Both the position numbers and the translations under genes were made by a program. The notes beneath the pieces were generated by a model that was given only the letters and a program-made list of their open reading frames with translations, did not search any database and was not told the DNA's origin. Shown here in pieces: positions 18,426 to 27,410 of a DNA stretch of 64,000 nucleotides. The stretch is from Chakrabartia godavariana (GTDB taxonomy: Bacteria; Pseudomonadota; Alphaproteobacteria; Sphingomonadales; Sphingomonadaceae): the NCBI GenBank assembly GCA_005518185.1, contig RKSN01000003.1, forward strand, positions 248,001 through 312,000, in the 5' to 3' direction. The stretch's first letter is position 1. Every line of letters starts with the position of its first letter.

Positions 18426-18513
18426 CCGTTCGGGCTGAACTTGTCGAAGCCCCGTCCCTTTCTGGACACCGCAGTGAGGAAGGGCAGTGCTTCGATAAGC
18501 TGAGCACAAACGG
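18426..18513. repeat. Degenerate sphingomonad-type inverted repeat
   Basis: The 25-bp arms at 18426-18450 (CCGTTCGGGCTGAACTTGTC...) and 18489-18513 are imperfect inverted copies. From memory, repeats of the form cgttcgggctgagcttgtcgaagc with an inverted partner are scattered in intergenic regions of many sphingomonads. Together with the REP-like pair it fills the 388-bp gap 18226-18613, where I see no gene. Confidence 0.6.
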
Positions 18514-18613
18514 ATGGTTAGTCCGTGACCAAAAATCTCCTGCCTCCTCCCTTGCGCAAGATGTCTACCTCGTCACAAGGTAAGCATGGTAGATCAATGA
18601 TAAGGTGTGGGGC

Positions 18614-18937
18614 ATGGCAAGTGGACTTCTTTTCACGCTGGCTTGGTTAATCGCCTGGTGCGGTCCTCCACTACTGGCCATCTGGTCTTGGCATGGCTTG
18701 AGCAAGCGAATCCAGCCGTGGATTGCGCATTCAATCTTCTTGCCAGCGGCAGTCGGGTTAGAATGGCTTTCAGCCAATAGTATTTTCTATGCTACGGGAG
18801 ACACTGGCGACGGACCTCCAGGCCTTGGACTGGCATTGATCGTCACCTTTGCCACCCTCGTTGGAACCATCGCCATCTACTATTGCGCGTTGGCTTGGAT
18901 CGTTGTTCGCAAATGGATGATAAGGCGCGAGAACTGA
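18614..18937 (+). CDS. Small hypothetical membrane protein
   Basis: 107 residues with three hydrophobic segments (about residues 3-27, 38-60 and 71-98) and a basic C-terminal tail. No family is recognised. The codon use is less GC-biased than in neighbouring genes. It lies between a repeat-rich gap and the phaC remnant, so it is probably accessory. ATG 18614 is chosen; a GTG three codons earlier is in frame. Confidence 0.5.
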   Translation: MASGLLFTLAWLIAWCGPPLLAIWSWHGLSKRIQPWIAHSIFLPAAVGLEWLSANSIFYATGDTGDGPPGLGLALIVTFATLVGTIAIYYCALAWIVVRKWMIRREN

Positions 18938-18944
18938 ATATTCG

Positions 18945-19094
18945 CTACCGCGTCTTCACATAGCTCCCCGGCGCATCCTCGATCGCCGCCAGCTTGCCCT
19001 CACCCGGCACCCGCGCGCCGGTGGCTTTCACCATCTTAGGCGCCTGCTCCGTCAGCCACGTCTGCCAATAAGGCCACCAGCTGCCCTTTTTCTC
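18945..19094 (-). pseudogene. Detached copy of the phaC 3' end
   Basis: 148 bp (18947-19094) match the 3' end of phaC at 19551-19698 at a constant offset of 604 bp, with 12 mismatches. It encodes the last 49 PhaC residues with two amino-acid changes and its own stop (TAG where phaC has TGA). Eight of the mismatches are third-position silent changes, so the copy diverged while still under protein-level selection, probably in another genome. It has no start and a stop codon just upstream, so it is not expressed as PhaC. Confidence 0.85.
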
Positions 19095-19102
19095 CTAACA
19101 CC

Positions 19103-19516
19103 CTAGCGCCACCATCCCCGCTCAAACTGGAGCAGCGTTTGCCCACCTGTAAAAATCATCACAGCGGATGCAGCATAGACTACAGACATACCGACATAAT
19201 CTTTTCCTGAAATTTGTCCGAAAACTGCCGCGCATGCACCGAAAAGAAAGATGATTCGGTTTACTCGATGAACGCTGCCCGTCCAGAACAACCGCCAATC
19301 TAGAAATTTATCGGCAGGAAAAGTTTCTTCTTTATCATCAATATTGAAACTATAAAATAAGACAATGACCCAGTAATAAATGAATCCAGTATTTATCACT
19401 AGCGTCCTATTTGCGGGGATATATCCCAGAAGGTACGCAGCTGATGCAATGCAGCAGAAGAATGAGAACGTCCACGTTTCCACTCTATGATCATAACTGA
19501 GGGGTCTGAAACTCAT
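19103..19516 (-). CDS. Hypothetical AT-rich multi-pass membrane protein
   Basis: 137 residues with four hydrophobic segments (about residues 14-31, 38-56, 86-103 and 108-126). No family is recognised. The gene is markedly more AT-rich than any neighbour and lies between two direct copies of the phaC 3' end, so it appears to be the cargo of a small insertion. It reads in the same direction as phaC and ends 9 bp from the distal copy. Being a real gene is inferred from the clean ATG and membrane pattern. Confidence 0.55.
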   Translation of the reverse strand: MSFRPLSYDHRVETWTFSFFCCIASAAYLLGYIPANRTLVINTGFIYYWVIVLFYSFNIDDKEETFPADKFLDWRLFWTGSVHRVNRIIFLFGACAAVFGQISGKDYVGMSVVYAASAVMIFTGGQTLLQFERGWWR

Positions 19517-19548
19517 CCGTTACCCAATATTGCATGCGTCAAAATACA

Positions 19549-21138
19549 TCACCGCGTCTTCACATAGCTCCCCGGCGCGTCCTCGATCGCCGCGAGCTTG
19601 CCCTCACCCGGCACGCGCGCGCCGGTGGCTTTGACGGTCTTGGGTGCCTGCTCGGTCAGCCACGTCTGCCAATAGGGCCACCAGCTGCCCTTGGTCTCGG
19701 TCGCGCCCGCCACGAACGCCTCGAACGACCCGACTTCGGCATCATTGGTCCAATATTGGTATTTCTGCGCCGAGGGCGGATTGACCACGCCCGCGATATG
19801 GCCGGAGCCAGCGAGCAGGAACGTCATCGGCCCTGTAAAGCAGTTGCGCATTTCCCAGACGCTTTCGGCAGGTGCGATATGGTCCTCGCGGCCGGCCTGA
19901 ATGAAGCTGGGGGTCTTCACCTTGGTCAGATCAATAGGCACGCCCAGCGCCGACAGCGCACCGGGCTTGGAGAGCAGATTGTCGCGATAAAGGTCGCACA
20001 GATAGCTCTTGTGCCATTTGGCGGGCAGGTTGGTGACGTCGCCATTCCAGTGGAGCAGATCGAACGCGGGATAGGGCTCGCCCATCAGATAGTTTTTGGC
20101 GACCGTGCTCCAGATGAGGTCATTGCCGCGCAGCAGGTTGAACGTGGCGGCAAGGATGCGGCCATCAAGATAGCCGTCGGTCGCCATGCCCTCGACCAGC
20201 TTGATCTGGGCATCATCGACGAAATTGAGCAGGTCGCCCGCCTTTGTGAAATCGACCTGCGCCGTGAAGAAGGTTGCCGATTTGACCTTTTCCGCCTGCC
20301 CCGTGGCGGCGAGCACCGCGAGGGTCGCCGCCAGTGTCGTGCCTGCGACGCAATAGCCGATGGTGTGGACGGCCTTCACGCCGAGCAGGTCGCGCACGGT
20401 GTCGATCGCCTCGATCTGGCCCGCAATGTAATTGTCCCAAACATAATCGGCCATCGACGCGTCGGCCGACTTCCAGGAGACGACGAAGACGGTGATCCCC
20501 TGATCGACGCACCATTTGATGAAGCTTTTCTGCGGCGTCAGATCGAGGATGTAGAAGCGGTTGATCCAGGGCGGGAAGATGAGGAGCGGCGTGGCCAGCA
20601 CCGTCTCGGTCGCAGGCGCATACTGGATCAACTGGAAGAGCGGCGTCTGATAGACGACCTTGCCCGGTGTCGTGGCGATGTTCTCGCCCAGCCGGAATGC
20701 CTGACGGTCGGTATGCGTCAGCTGGCCGTTCTGGAGATCGGCCATCATGTGCTGCATCCCCGCCATCAGGCTGGCACCGTTCGTCTCCACTGCCTTTTGC
20801 AGCGCGACCGGATTGGTGAAGGGGGAGTTGGCGGGGCTCATCGCATCGACGACGGTGCGCATCGCAAAGCGCAGCTTCGCGCGCTCATGGTCATCGGTGA
20901 CAGGGATCGCATCGACGAGCGACATCATGTGCTCGGACATTGCGGCATAGCCCTGCCGCATCAGCGCGAAGAGGGGGTGATCCCATTCCGCGCCCTGAAA
21001 GCGGCGGTCCTTGGGGTCGATCCTGTCCGCCGCGACTTGCGCGACCGGGGCGAGCATCTGGCCGATCGTGTCCATCATCTGGCGATAGGCGCCCTGCGGA
21101 TCGACGGGAAAGTCAGGCTTTGGCATGTCTTGCGTCAT
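19549..21138 (-). CDS. phaC: Class I poly(3-hydroxyalkanoate) synthase
   Basis: 529 residues. It polymerises hydroxyacyl-CoA into PHA granules. The lipase-box-like motif GYCVAG carries the nucleophile C263, and later blocks (FPPWINRFYILDL, GITVFVVSWK, AGREDHIAP, GSGHIAGVVNPP with the catalytic Asp and His) are typical. The ATG giving MTQDMPKPDF is chosen because upstream in-frame residues are antisense to the alaC promoter region. It is divergent from alaC with an 80-bp gap. The last 148 bp are duplicated at 18947-19094. No phaA, phaB or phasin gene is adjacent. Confidence 0.95.
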   Translation of the reverse strand: MTQDMPKPDFPVDPQGAYRQMMDTIGQMLAPVAQVAADRIDPKDRRFQGAEWDHPLFALMRQGYAAMSEHMMSLVDAIPVTDDHERAKLRFAMRTVVDAMSPANSPFTNPVALQKAVETNGASLMAGMQHMMADLQNGQLTHTDRQAFRLGENIATTPGKVVYQTPLFQLIQYAPATETVLATPLLIFPPWINRFYILDLTPQKSFIKWCVDQGITVFVVSWKSADASMADYVWDNYIAGQIEAIDTVRDLLGVKAVHTIGYCVAGTTLAATLAVLAATGQAEKVKSATFFTAQVDFTKAGDLLNFVDDAQIKLVEGMATDGYLDGRILAATFNLLRGNDLIWSTVAKNYLMGEPYPAFDLLHWNGDVTNLPAKWHKSYLCDLYRDNLLSKPGALSALGVPIDLTKVKTPSFIQAGREDHIAPAESVWEMRNCFTGPMTFLLAGSGHIAGVVNPPSAQKYQYWTNDAEVGSFEAFVAGATETKGSWWPYWQTWLTEQAPKTVKATGARVPGEGKLAAIEDAPGSYVKTR

Positions 21139-21218
21139 GGGTCGTCCCGTCGGAGCATTGGTTGCGGCAGCGGCCTTTGGATGGCATAGCGCCGAAATCC
21201 TGCAACCGAAAGAAGCCA

Positions 21219-22424
21219 ATGTCCGAAGAATTCTACCGCATGAAGCGCCTGCCGCCTTACGTCATCGCCGAAGTCAATGCGATGCGTGCAGCAGCCCGTG
21301 CGGCGGGACAGGACATTATCGACCTCGGCATGGGCAATCCCGATCTGCCGCCGCCTGCGCACGTCATTGAAAAGCTGTGCGAAGTTGCGATGAAGCCCGA
21401 TGCCCATGGCTATTCGGCGTCCTCGGGCATTCCCGGCATCCGTCGCGCACAGGCCAATTATTATGGCCGCCGCTTTGGCGTCGATCTCGATCCCGAAACC
21501 GAAGTCGTGATGACGATGGGGTCAAAGGAAGGCCTGTCGAGCCTTGCGACCGCGATCACTGCGCCCGGCGACGTCGTGCTCGCGCCCAATCCGAGCTACC
21601 CGATCCACACCTTCGGCTTCATCATCGCGGGCGCCACGATCCGTTCGGTCCCGACCACGCCCGATGAGCGCTATTGGGAATCGCTCGACCGGGCCATGCG
21701 CTATTCGGTGCCGCGCCCGTCGGTGCTGATCGTCAACTATCCGTCCAACCCGACCGCCGAGACGGTGGACCTCGCCTTTTATGAGCGGCTCGTCGCTTGG
21801 GCGAAGGAGAACAAGGTCTGGATCATTTCGGACCTTGCCTATTCCGAGCTTTATTTCGACGGCAACCCGACGCGCTCGATCCTTGAGGTTCAGGGCGCAA
21901 AGGATGTGGCGATCGAGTTCACGTCGATGTCCAAAACCTTCTCCATGGCCGGCTGGCGCGTCGGCTTTGCGGTCGGCAACAAGCAGCTGATCACCGCCCT
22001 CAAGCGGGTGAAGAGCTATCTCGATTACGGCGCCTTCACGCCCATTCAGGCTGCAGCCTGCGCGGCGCTCAACGGTCCGCAGGACATTGTCGCGGCCAAT
22101 CGCGAACTCTACCAGAAGCGCCGTGACGTGATGGTCGAGGCCTTTGGCCGCGCCGGCTGGGACATCCCGAGCCCCAAGGCCTCAATGTTTGCCTGGGCGC
22201 CGCTGCCGCCCGCGCTCAAGGAGATGGGCAGCCTGGAGTTTTCCAAGCAGCTGCTGACCGAGGCCAAGGTCGCGGTCGCCGCCGGGGTCGGCTATGGCGA
22301 GGACGGCGAAGGCTATGTCCGCATCGCGATGGTCGAAAACGAGCAGCGCCTGCGTCAGGCCGCGCGCAACATCCGCAAATATCTCCAGTCCAAGGGCGTG
22401 AACGCGCCAGCCGCCGGGCACTGA
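21219..22424 (+). CDS. alaC: Alanine/LL-diaminopimelate-type aminotransferase (AlaC-like)
   Basis: 401 residues, a class I/II PLP aminotransferase. It closely follows E. coli AlaC in RLPPYVIAEVNAMR, MGNPDLPPP, HGYSASSGIPGIRRA and GSKEGL, with the PLP lysine K239 in SMSKTFSMAGWRVGF. Alanine-pyruvate-glutamate exchange is likely; many genomes call such proteins LL-diaminopimelate aminotransferase, which the sequence alone cannot exclude. The thioesterase gene follows by 8 bp. Confidence 0.9.
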   Translation: MSEEFYRMKRLPPYVIAEVNAMRAAARAAGQDIIDLGMGNPDLPPPAHVIEKLCEVAMKPDAHGYSASSGIPGIRRAQANYYGRRFGVDLDPETEVVMTMGSKEGLSSLATAITAPGDVVLAPNPSYPIHTFGFIIAGATIRSVPTTPDERYWESLDRAMRYSVPRPSVLIVNYPSNPTAETVDLAFYERLVAWAKENKVWIISDLAYSELYFDGNPTRSILEVQGAKDVAIEFTSMSKTFSMAGWRVGFAVGNKQLITALKRVKSYLDYGAFTPIQAAACAALNGPQDIVAANRELYQKRRDVMVEAFGRAGWDIPSPKASMFAWAPLPPALKEMGSLEFSKQLLTEAKVAVAAGVGYGEDGEGYVRIAMVENEQRLRQAARNIRKYLQSKGVNAPAAGH

Positions 22425-22432
22425 GCGCGGAC

Positions 22433-22891
22433 ATGGAGGGGTTTGCGTTCTGCTACCGTTTTCGCGTGCGCTGGTCAGAGGTGGACCCGCAGAACGTCGT
22501 CTTCAACGCGCGCTATCTCGATTATGGGGATCTCGGCATCACCGAATATTGGCGCGCAGTCGATTTCCGGGGCGAAGGCGGCGCGGGGCCGATGGACTTT
22601 CACGTTGCCCATGCCGACGTCACTTACCGCAAGCCGATCAAGGCCGATGAGCTGATCGACATCTGGTGCCGGATCGACCGCTTCGGGACGACCTCGATGA
22701 CGGTCCATATGGAACTGCACGGCGCGGACAGCCTGGGCGATGACCTGCGCGCGATCATCCGCGAAGTGCAGGTCAATGTCGATCTGGCGACGCATACGCC
22801 CAAGCCGATCCCGCAGGGCGTCCGGGACCGCTTCACCGCGTTCGACGCCCGGCCCACGCCCGTGCGACGCGGCGAAAATATCCACGCCTGA
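22433..22891 (+). CDS. Acyl-CoA thioesterase, 4HBT hotdog fold
   Basis: 152 residues. The 4HBT signature WSEVDPQNVVFNARYLDYGD carries the catalytic Asp, and YRKPIKADELIDIW forms the core strand. Similar to YbgC/FadM-type thioesterases; the acyl substrate cannot be told. It starts 8 bp after alaC and is likely in the same transcript. A 9-bp GC hairpin follows the stop. Confidence 0.9.
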   Translation: MEGFAFCYRFRVRWSEVDPQNVVFNARYLDYGDLGITEYWRAVDFRGEGGAGPMDFHVAHADVTYRKPIKADELIDIWCRIDRFGTTSMTVHMELHGADSLGDDLRAIIREVQVNVDLATHTPKPIPQGVRDRFTAFDARPTPVRRGENIHA

Positions 22892-22898
22892 AAATTGC

Positions 22899-22928
22899 GG
22901 CGTCCCGGGCGAGGCCGCACGGGACGCC
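22899..22928 (+). terminator. Terminator of alaC-thioesterase unit
   Basis: Perfect 9-bp stem GGCGTCCCG/CGGGACGCC with a 12-nt loop, 7 nt after the thioesterase stop, followed by the weakly T-rich AAGTTGTTT. Confidence 0.65.
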
Positions 22929-23034
22929 AAGTTGTTTGGGTGCCGACAACTCGACTCAAGCCAGCACCTCGGGGTCGCCCCCATTTTGTGCGGTTCCGCC
23001 ATGACATGGTCATGACACACCCGTTCCGGCGCGA

Positions 23035-23078
23035 TCAAAAAAGAGGCAGCCGGGCGGGGGATGTCCGCGCGGCTGCCT
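23035..23078 (-). terminator. Rho-independent terminator of the CC_3452 family gene
   Basis: On the minus strand a 9-bp stem AGGCAGCCG/CGGCTGCCT with a 17-nt loop is followed by CTTTTTTG. It lies 80 bp beyond the CC_3452 family stop codon. Between it and the thioesterase hairpin (22929-23034) I see no gene. Confidence 0.8.
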
Positions 23079-23158
23079 TTCATTGGCCCGATGAGAGATG
23101 GGAGTGTCTTCGGGCGGGAGCTATTCAGTCTGTGTCACATGTCTGTGTGCAGGCCGGA

Positions 23159-23476
23159 TTAGCGGGCCTTTTCGTTGCACTTGGCCAGCTGTTCCGCCGT
23201 GAACTCGGTGCCGTTGGCCGAGAAGGCCGAAATCTTGCCGATTTCACGCGCGGCCGAGGCGCAGACGACTTCGGGACGGCTGGTGGCCTTGGTGGCGACG
23301 CAGGCTTCACCGGCGCACTTCCACAGAACGTCGCGGGCGACGACCGTGTTGGCGGCGCTGAAGGCCGTTGCGGGAACCAGGCGATAGCCCGGCGTGCCAG
23401 CGAAAGCTTCGGTCGCAGAACCTGCGAACAGCGTGGCGGAGGTGGCAAGCGCTGCGAGAGCGACGAGGGTACGCAT
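23159..23476 (-). CDS. CC_3452 family exported protein
   Basis: 105 residues with a signal peptide (LVALAALATSATLFAGSATEAFA). The mature protein has four cysteines and the blocks ARDVLWKCAGEACVATK, SRPEVVCASAAREIGKIS and AEQLAKCN, which match my recollection of the CC_3452 family, small periplasmic proteins of unknown function in Caulobacter and sphingomonads. Two disulfides are plausible. Divergent from an HxlR-type regulator across a 146-bp AT-rich gap that may hold a shared operator. Confidence 0.82.
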   Translation of the reverse strand: MRTLVALAALATSATLFAGSATEAFAGTPGYRLVPATAFSAANTVVARDVLWKCAGEACVATKATSRPEVVCASAAREIGKISAFSANGTEFTAEQLAKCNEKAR

Positions 23477-23497
23477 AGGGGGAGGTCCTTTCGTTTT

Positions 23498-23545
23498 TAA
23501 GTTGCGAATCACTACCTACCCGATTAGATTGCAAGTTGCAACTCG
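23498..23545. promoter_or_regulatory. Candidate HxlR-type operator
   Basis: A perfect 10-bp palindrome AGTTGCAACT (23534-23543) and a direct partial repeat of its half (AAGTTGCGAA, 23499-23508, versus AAGTTGCAAC) lie in the AT-rich gap between the CC_3452 gene and the HxlR-type gene. The two half-sites are 34 bp apart, close to three helical turns. Confidence 0.4.
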
Positions 23546-23622
23546 AAACTTAAATTATTTTGCGTTGCAGGAAATATGCGATAGCCTGCGCGTTATAGAT
23601 GGGATGAGAGGTCGATTTTCCA

Positions 23623-24108
23623 ATGGGTGAGTTAAAGGAAGACCTTGGCCTGGATTGCGGCCTGCCAGCCGCGCTGGAATCGATGGGCGAACGCTGGTCC
23701 TTCCTGATCCTGCGTGCGGCGTTCAACGGCCTGCATCATTTTGAAGAGTTTCAGTCGACGCTGGGCATTGCCCGCAACATCCTTGCAAACCGGCTCGGGC
23801 GTCTGGTCGATCACGGCATTCTCGCGCGTCAGCCCATGCCCGATGACCGGCGCAAGATTGAATACCGCCTGACCGAAAAGGGTGCCGCCCTCCTCCCCGC
23901 GATGATCGCGCTGCGCCAATGGGGCGAAGTCTGGGAAACCGGCACGCCGTCCACGCCGGTCCTTGTGGACCAGCGCGACGAACAGCCGATCCGCAAGGTC
24001 ATGATCCTGTCGCATGACGGGCGCGAGCTGCAATTGGGCGACATGTGCTGGAAGCACGCCTACGAAATCCAGCCGATGGAAACACCGCGGCTTCAGGCTG
24101 TCGCCTGA
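23623..24108 (+). CDS. HxlR-family winged-helix transcriptional regulator
   Basis: 161 residues. The HxlR domain (about residues 12-95) has MGERWSFLILRAAFNG, HFEEFQSTLGIARNILANRL and the wing DDRRKIEYRLTEKGAAL. The Cys in GLDCGLPAAL corresponds to the conserved N-terminal HxlR/HypR cysteine that in some members senses thiol stress; that role is inference here. It is divergent from the CC_3452 gene and could control it and itself. A strong bidirectional terminator follows. Confidence 0.92.
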   Translation: MGELKEDLGLDCGLPAALESMGERWSFLILRAAFNGLHHFEEFQSTLGIARNILANRLGRLVDHGILARQPMPDDRRKIEYRLTEKGAALLPAMIALRQWGEVWETGTPSTPVLVDQRDEQPIRKVMILSHDGRELQLGDMCWKHAYEIQPMETPRLQAVA

Positions 24109-24128
24109 TCCTTTTCCACCGTCGCGCC

Positions 24129-24170
24129 AAAGAAAAGGCCCGGTCGCATCAGCGCCGGGCCCTTTTCTTT
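24129..24170. terminator. Bidirectional rho-independent terminator
   Basis: Long stem AAAGAAAAGG-CCCGG with CCGGGCCCTTTTCTTT (one bulge), A-rich on the left and T-rich on the right. It lies between the convergent HxlR gene and rpoZ and can serve both. Confidence 0.88.
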
Positions 24171-24189
24171 GTCCAAGGTGGATCGCGGC

Positions 24190-24534
24190 CTAGCCGTCGT
24201 AGTCGCCACCCAGATTCTGGTTGCGCGGCGGCGCAGCAGCCGTGAGGCGAAGCGCCTCAGCTGCGCTCGACAGCGAGGTCATTTCATCCGACTCGACTTC
24301 ATCGTCGATGCGGACACGCTGCAGGCTGGACACAATGGCATCCTGCAAATCGTCGGGCCTGACCGTTTCGTCCGCGATTTCACGCAGAGCGACAACCGGG
24401 TTCTTATCGCGATCGCGATCGATCGTCAGTTCGGCACCGCCCGAAATCTGGCGGGCCCGCTGCGCGGCGACCAGAACCAGATCGAACCGGTTGGAAACCT
24501 TGTCCACGCAATCTTCAACAGTAACGCGCGCCAT
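24190..24534 (-). CDS. rpoZ: RNA polymerase omega subunit
   Basis: 114 residues. It starts [20 protein letters not shown], the diagnostic omega N-terminus, followed by [11 protein letters not shown] and [13 protein letters not shown]. Omega helps assemble beta' into core polymerase and contributes to a ppGpp site. An in-frame upstream extension to 24600 is not part of the family. The C-terminal tail is longer and acidic, as in other alphaproteobacteria. Confidence 0.96.
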   Translation of the reverse strand: MARVTVEDCVDKVSNRFDLVLVAAQRARQISGGAELTIDRDRDKNPVVALREIADETVRPDDLQDAIVSSLQRVRIDDEVESDEMTSLSSAAEALRLTAAAPPRNQNLGGDYDG

Positions 24535-24620
24535 CGAGCGCCTCCATAAACCGTATGTCGGGAAAGGGGTGCCGCTAACAGCCGCTTGCATCGCTGTCAA
24601 GATTTTGGCCTTACAGGCAC

Positions 24621-25820
24621 ATGGACGCCCCCCGCTTTCCTGACTCGCAGACCCTGACGGTGGACGGCCACCGGCTGACGGTCCACATCGACGGAAAGGC
24701 GCGGCTGGCCGCGCTTTTGCGGCTGATCGACGAAGCCAGATCCACGCTGCGGCTGTGCTATTACATCTTTGCCGATGACCCGGTCGGCCGGACGGTGCGC
24801 GACTCGCTGACCGCCGCCTGCGCGCGCGGCGTGGCCGTCACCCTGCTGCTCGACGGATTCGGCAGTTCGACGCTGCCCGACGCCTTCCTCGCGCCGCTGC
24901 GCGACGCCGGGGCCGTCATTGACCGCTTCCTGCCGCGCATGGGACGCAGCTATCTGCTGCGCAACCACCAGAAGATCCTGATCGCCGATGACGCGGCAGC
25001 TCTGATCGGCGGCGCCAATATTGCCGAAGACTATTACCAGCCGGTCGACGGCGCGCAGTGGCATGATCTTGTCCTGCGCATCGACGGGCCCAAGGCGGCC
25101 GAGCTGGCCATCTATTTCGATGCGCTTCAGGCGTGGATGCGCAGCCGGAAGCAGGGCATCCGGCGGCTGCAGGGGCTGCTCGCCAGCGGCAGCGACCATG
25201 CAGGGCCGCTCCGGTGGAAGCTCGGTGGCCCCTTTGCACGGTTGAGCCCTTATGCCCGCGCGCTACGCACCGACCTTGAGACCGCCATGCAGGTCGACAT
25301 GATCCAGGCCTATTTTGCGCCCGAATTTACCTATCTGCGTCGTCTCGGGCGGGTCGCCCGGCGCGGAGATGCCAGACTGATGACGGCCGCGCTGTCGGAC
25401 AACACCACAACCATTGGTGCGGCCCGCCACTGTTACGGCCTGCTGCTGCGCCGCGGCGCGAGGCTTTATGAGTATCGGGCGTCCAAGCTGCACATGAAGC
25501 TGATCGTCGCTGATGACGTGGTCTATATTGGCTCTGCCAATTACGACACGCGCAGCCTGTTCCTCAATCTGGAGATCATGCTGCGCGTCGAGGATCCCGC
25601 TTTTGCCGAACGGATGCGCGCCTTCTGCCGTGCAGAGATGGCCGCGGCGCAGGAGATCACTCCGCACTGGCTCAAGACCGCCTCCGGCCCCTTCCGCCGG
25701 CTGCGCTGGTTCCTCGCCTGGTTCCTGTTTTCGACGATCGACTATACGATCACGCGGCGGTTCAACATCGGCCCGGAGCCGCGCCGCTGGCGGCTCAAGT
25801 CGCGCACCGCGCCACAGTGA
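24621..25820 (+). CDS. Phospholipase D-like protein / cardiolipin synthase family
   Basis: 399 residues with two HKD half-sites: [20 protein letters not shown] (about residue 115) and [19 protein letters not shown] (about residue 290). The layout matches the ClsB-like branch without the N-terminal membrane anchor; a C-terminal hydrophobic stretch ([13 protein letters not shown]) may associate with membrane. Probable role is cardiolipin formation from phosphatidylglycerol and another phospholipid. It is followed directly by a small exported protein gene. Confidence 0.88.
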   Translation: MDAPRFPDSQTLTVDGHRLTVHIDGKARLAALLRLIDEARSTLRLCYYIFADDPVGRTVRDSLTAACARGVAVTLLLDGFGSSTLPDAFLAPLRDAGAVIDRFLPRMGRSYLLRNHQKILIADDAAALIGGANIAEDYYQPVDGAQWHDLVLRIDGPKAAELAIYFDALQAWMRSRKQGIRRLQGLLASGSDHAGPLRWKLGGPFARLSPYARALRTDLETAMQVDMIQAYFAPEFTYLRRLGRVARRGDARLMTAALSDNTTTIGAARHCYGLLLRRGARLYEYRASKLHMKLIVADDVVYIGSANYDTRSLFLNLEIMLRVEDPAFAERMRAFCRAEMAAAQEITPHWLKTASGPFRRLRWFLAWFLFSTIDYTITRRFNIGPEPRRWRLKSRTAPQ

Positions 25821-25855
25821 TTGACGCACGCCGCGACATCGCGCAATCGGACGGC

Positions 25856-26308
25856 ATGCAGCGGGCAAAACCAGTATGGCGGGCAATGGCGGGCCTGTGC
25901 CTCGCCGTAACGGCCGGACAGGCGGCCTCTGCCGCCACACCCTTGTGGGAACTTCGCGCCCAGAAAAAGCAGGCCGAAGCGCAGAAGAAGCCGACCGAAG
26001 GGCAGAAGAAGACGGTCCGCACGACGCCGCTGCAGGCCGAGCCGCCCCGCATCACCAACGAGCTGGAGCGCGTCATGGGCAAGGAGGCGCGGACCTTGAT
26101 CCAGCTGTTCGGCCCCCCCGCGCAGGATGTGCGCGAAGCCACCGCGCGCAAACTTCAGTTCGCGAGCAAGGACTGCATCCTCGACGCCTATCTTTACGCG
26201 CCGACCGACGGGAAGGACCCGATCGTCACCTATGTGGCGGCGCGCGTGGCGGATGGCCGCGAGGCCGAACGCAACAGCTGCATCAGCGCGCTTCGGGTCC
26301 GGCGCTGA
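25856..26308 (+). CDS. Exported protein of unknown function
   Basis: 150 residues. Signal peptide [14 protein letters not shown], then a Lys/Gln-rich linker with repeated [13 protein letters not shown], then a compact domain with two Cys ([11 protein letters not shown] and NSCISALR) that could pair. ELFGPPAQ-like [21 protein letters not shown] resembles small SmpA/BamE-like lipoprotein domains, but I would not press that. A GTG at 25817 overlapping the PLD stop (GTGA) would also be in frame. The 3' end overlaps queG by 26 bp, tail to tail. Confidence 0.7.
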   Translation: MQRAKPVWRAMAGLCLAVTAGQAASAATPLWELRAQKKQAEAQKKPTEGQKKTVRTTPLQAEPPRITNELERVMGKEARTLIQLFGPPAQDVREATARKLQFASKDCILDAYLYAPTDGKDPIVTYVAARVADGREAERNSCISALRVRR

Positions 26309-27365
26309 GTTCCGCGAGCGCCCATTGGGCCGCCTCGCGCACGACGGCATCCTCATCGGCAAGGAGCGACTGAAGCACAGGCGTGAGCGTCATGTCCCCG
26401 CTGTTCCCGGCAGCGATGGCGGCATTGCGCACCATCCTGTCGCGGCCGATCCGCTTGATGGGGGAGCCCGAAAAGACCTGCCGGAAGGTGGCATCATCGA
26501 GCGCCAGAAGATCGGCCAGACGCGGCATCGCCAGTTCGGCGCGCGCGGCAAAGGCCCGGTTGGCCGCTGCGGACGCGGCAAATTTGTTCCACGGGCAGAC
26601 AGCAAGGCAATCATCGCAGCCATAGATGCGGTTGCCCATGGCGCGGCGGAATTCGTCGGGGATCGGCCCCTTATGCTCGATCGTCAGGTACGAGATGCAG
26701 CGCCGCGCATCGAGCCGGTAGGGCGCGGGAAAGGCATCGGTCGGACAGGCCGTCTGGCACGCGGTGCACCGGCCGCAATGATCGGCCTCCGGCGCATCGG
26801 GCGACAGATCGAGCGTGGTGTAGATCGACCCGAGAAACAGCCAGCTGCCATGCTGGCGGCTGACAAGGTTGGTGTGCTTGCCCTGCCAGCCAAGGCCCGC
26901 CTGCCCGGCCAGCGGCTTTTCCATGACGGGGGCCGTATCGACAAAGACCTTCAGCTCATGCGGCCGTTGCGCCACCATCCAGCGGGCAAGCGCCTTCAGC
27001 GCCTTTTTCACGATGTCGTGATAATCCTGCCCCTGCGCATAGACCGAGATGCGACCCCGGTCGGCAAACTCGGCCAGCGCCAGCGGGTCTGATGCGGGCG
27101 CATAGCTCATCCCCAGCATGATGACCGAGCGCGCCTCGGGCCACAGCGCCTGCGGCCCGGCGCGCTGATCGGCCCGGTCTTCCATCCAGCCCATCTGGCC
27201 ATGCGACCCAAGCGACAGCCACTCCCGCAGGCGCGGGCCGAAATCATGCGCGGCATGGGTGATGCCGCAGGCGACGAAGCCCAGCCGCGCCGCCTCTGCC
27301 TTCACGTCGGCCGATGTCAGCGCATGCGGCGTTAGCGCTTTCGTAGGGGAGGACTTGCTAGGCAT
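26283..27365 (-). CDS. queG: Epoxyqueuosine reductase QueG
   Basis: 360 residues. It reduces epoxyqueuosine to queuosine in tRNA using cobalamin and two [4Fe-4S] clusters. Cluster motifs [13 protein letters not shown] and [10 protein letters not shown] are visible, with [12 protein letters not shown] and [13 protein letters not shown] of the catalytic core, and a short HEAT-like C-terminus ([13 protein letters not shown]). The protein is a single-domain short form. The start gives [10 protein letters not shown]; other codons 5-15 residues downstream are possible. Confidence 0.95.
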   Translation of the reverse strand: MPSKSSPTKALTPHALTSADVKAEAARLGFVACGITHAAHDFGPRLREWLSLGSHGQMGWMEDRADQRAGPQALWPEARSVIMLGMSYAPASDPLALAEFADRGRISVYAQGQDYHDIVKKALKALARWMVAQRPHELKVFVDTAPVMEKPLAGQAGLGWQGKHTNLVSRQHGSWLFLGSIYTTLDLSPDAPEADHCGRCTACQTACPTDAFPAPYRLDARRCISYLTIEHKGPIPDEFRRAMGNRIYGCDDCLAVCPWNKFAASAAANRAFAARAELAMPRLADLLALDDATFRQVFSGSPIKRIGRDRMVRNAAIAAGNSGDMTLTPVLQSLLADEDAVVREAAQWALAELSAGPEAR

Positions 27366-27410
27366 GCCGGGGGATCGCTACCACGCGAAGAACGACGAGG
27401 GAATGCGACG

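Noticed and set aside
19534-21189. 551-residue plus-strand ORF opposite phaC
   Set aside because: It has Arg/Asp/Gly-rich shadow composition with no motif, while the minus frame is an unmistakable PHA synthase.
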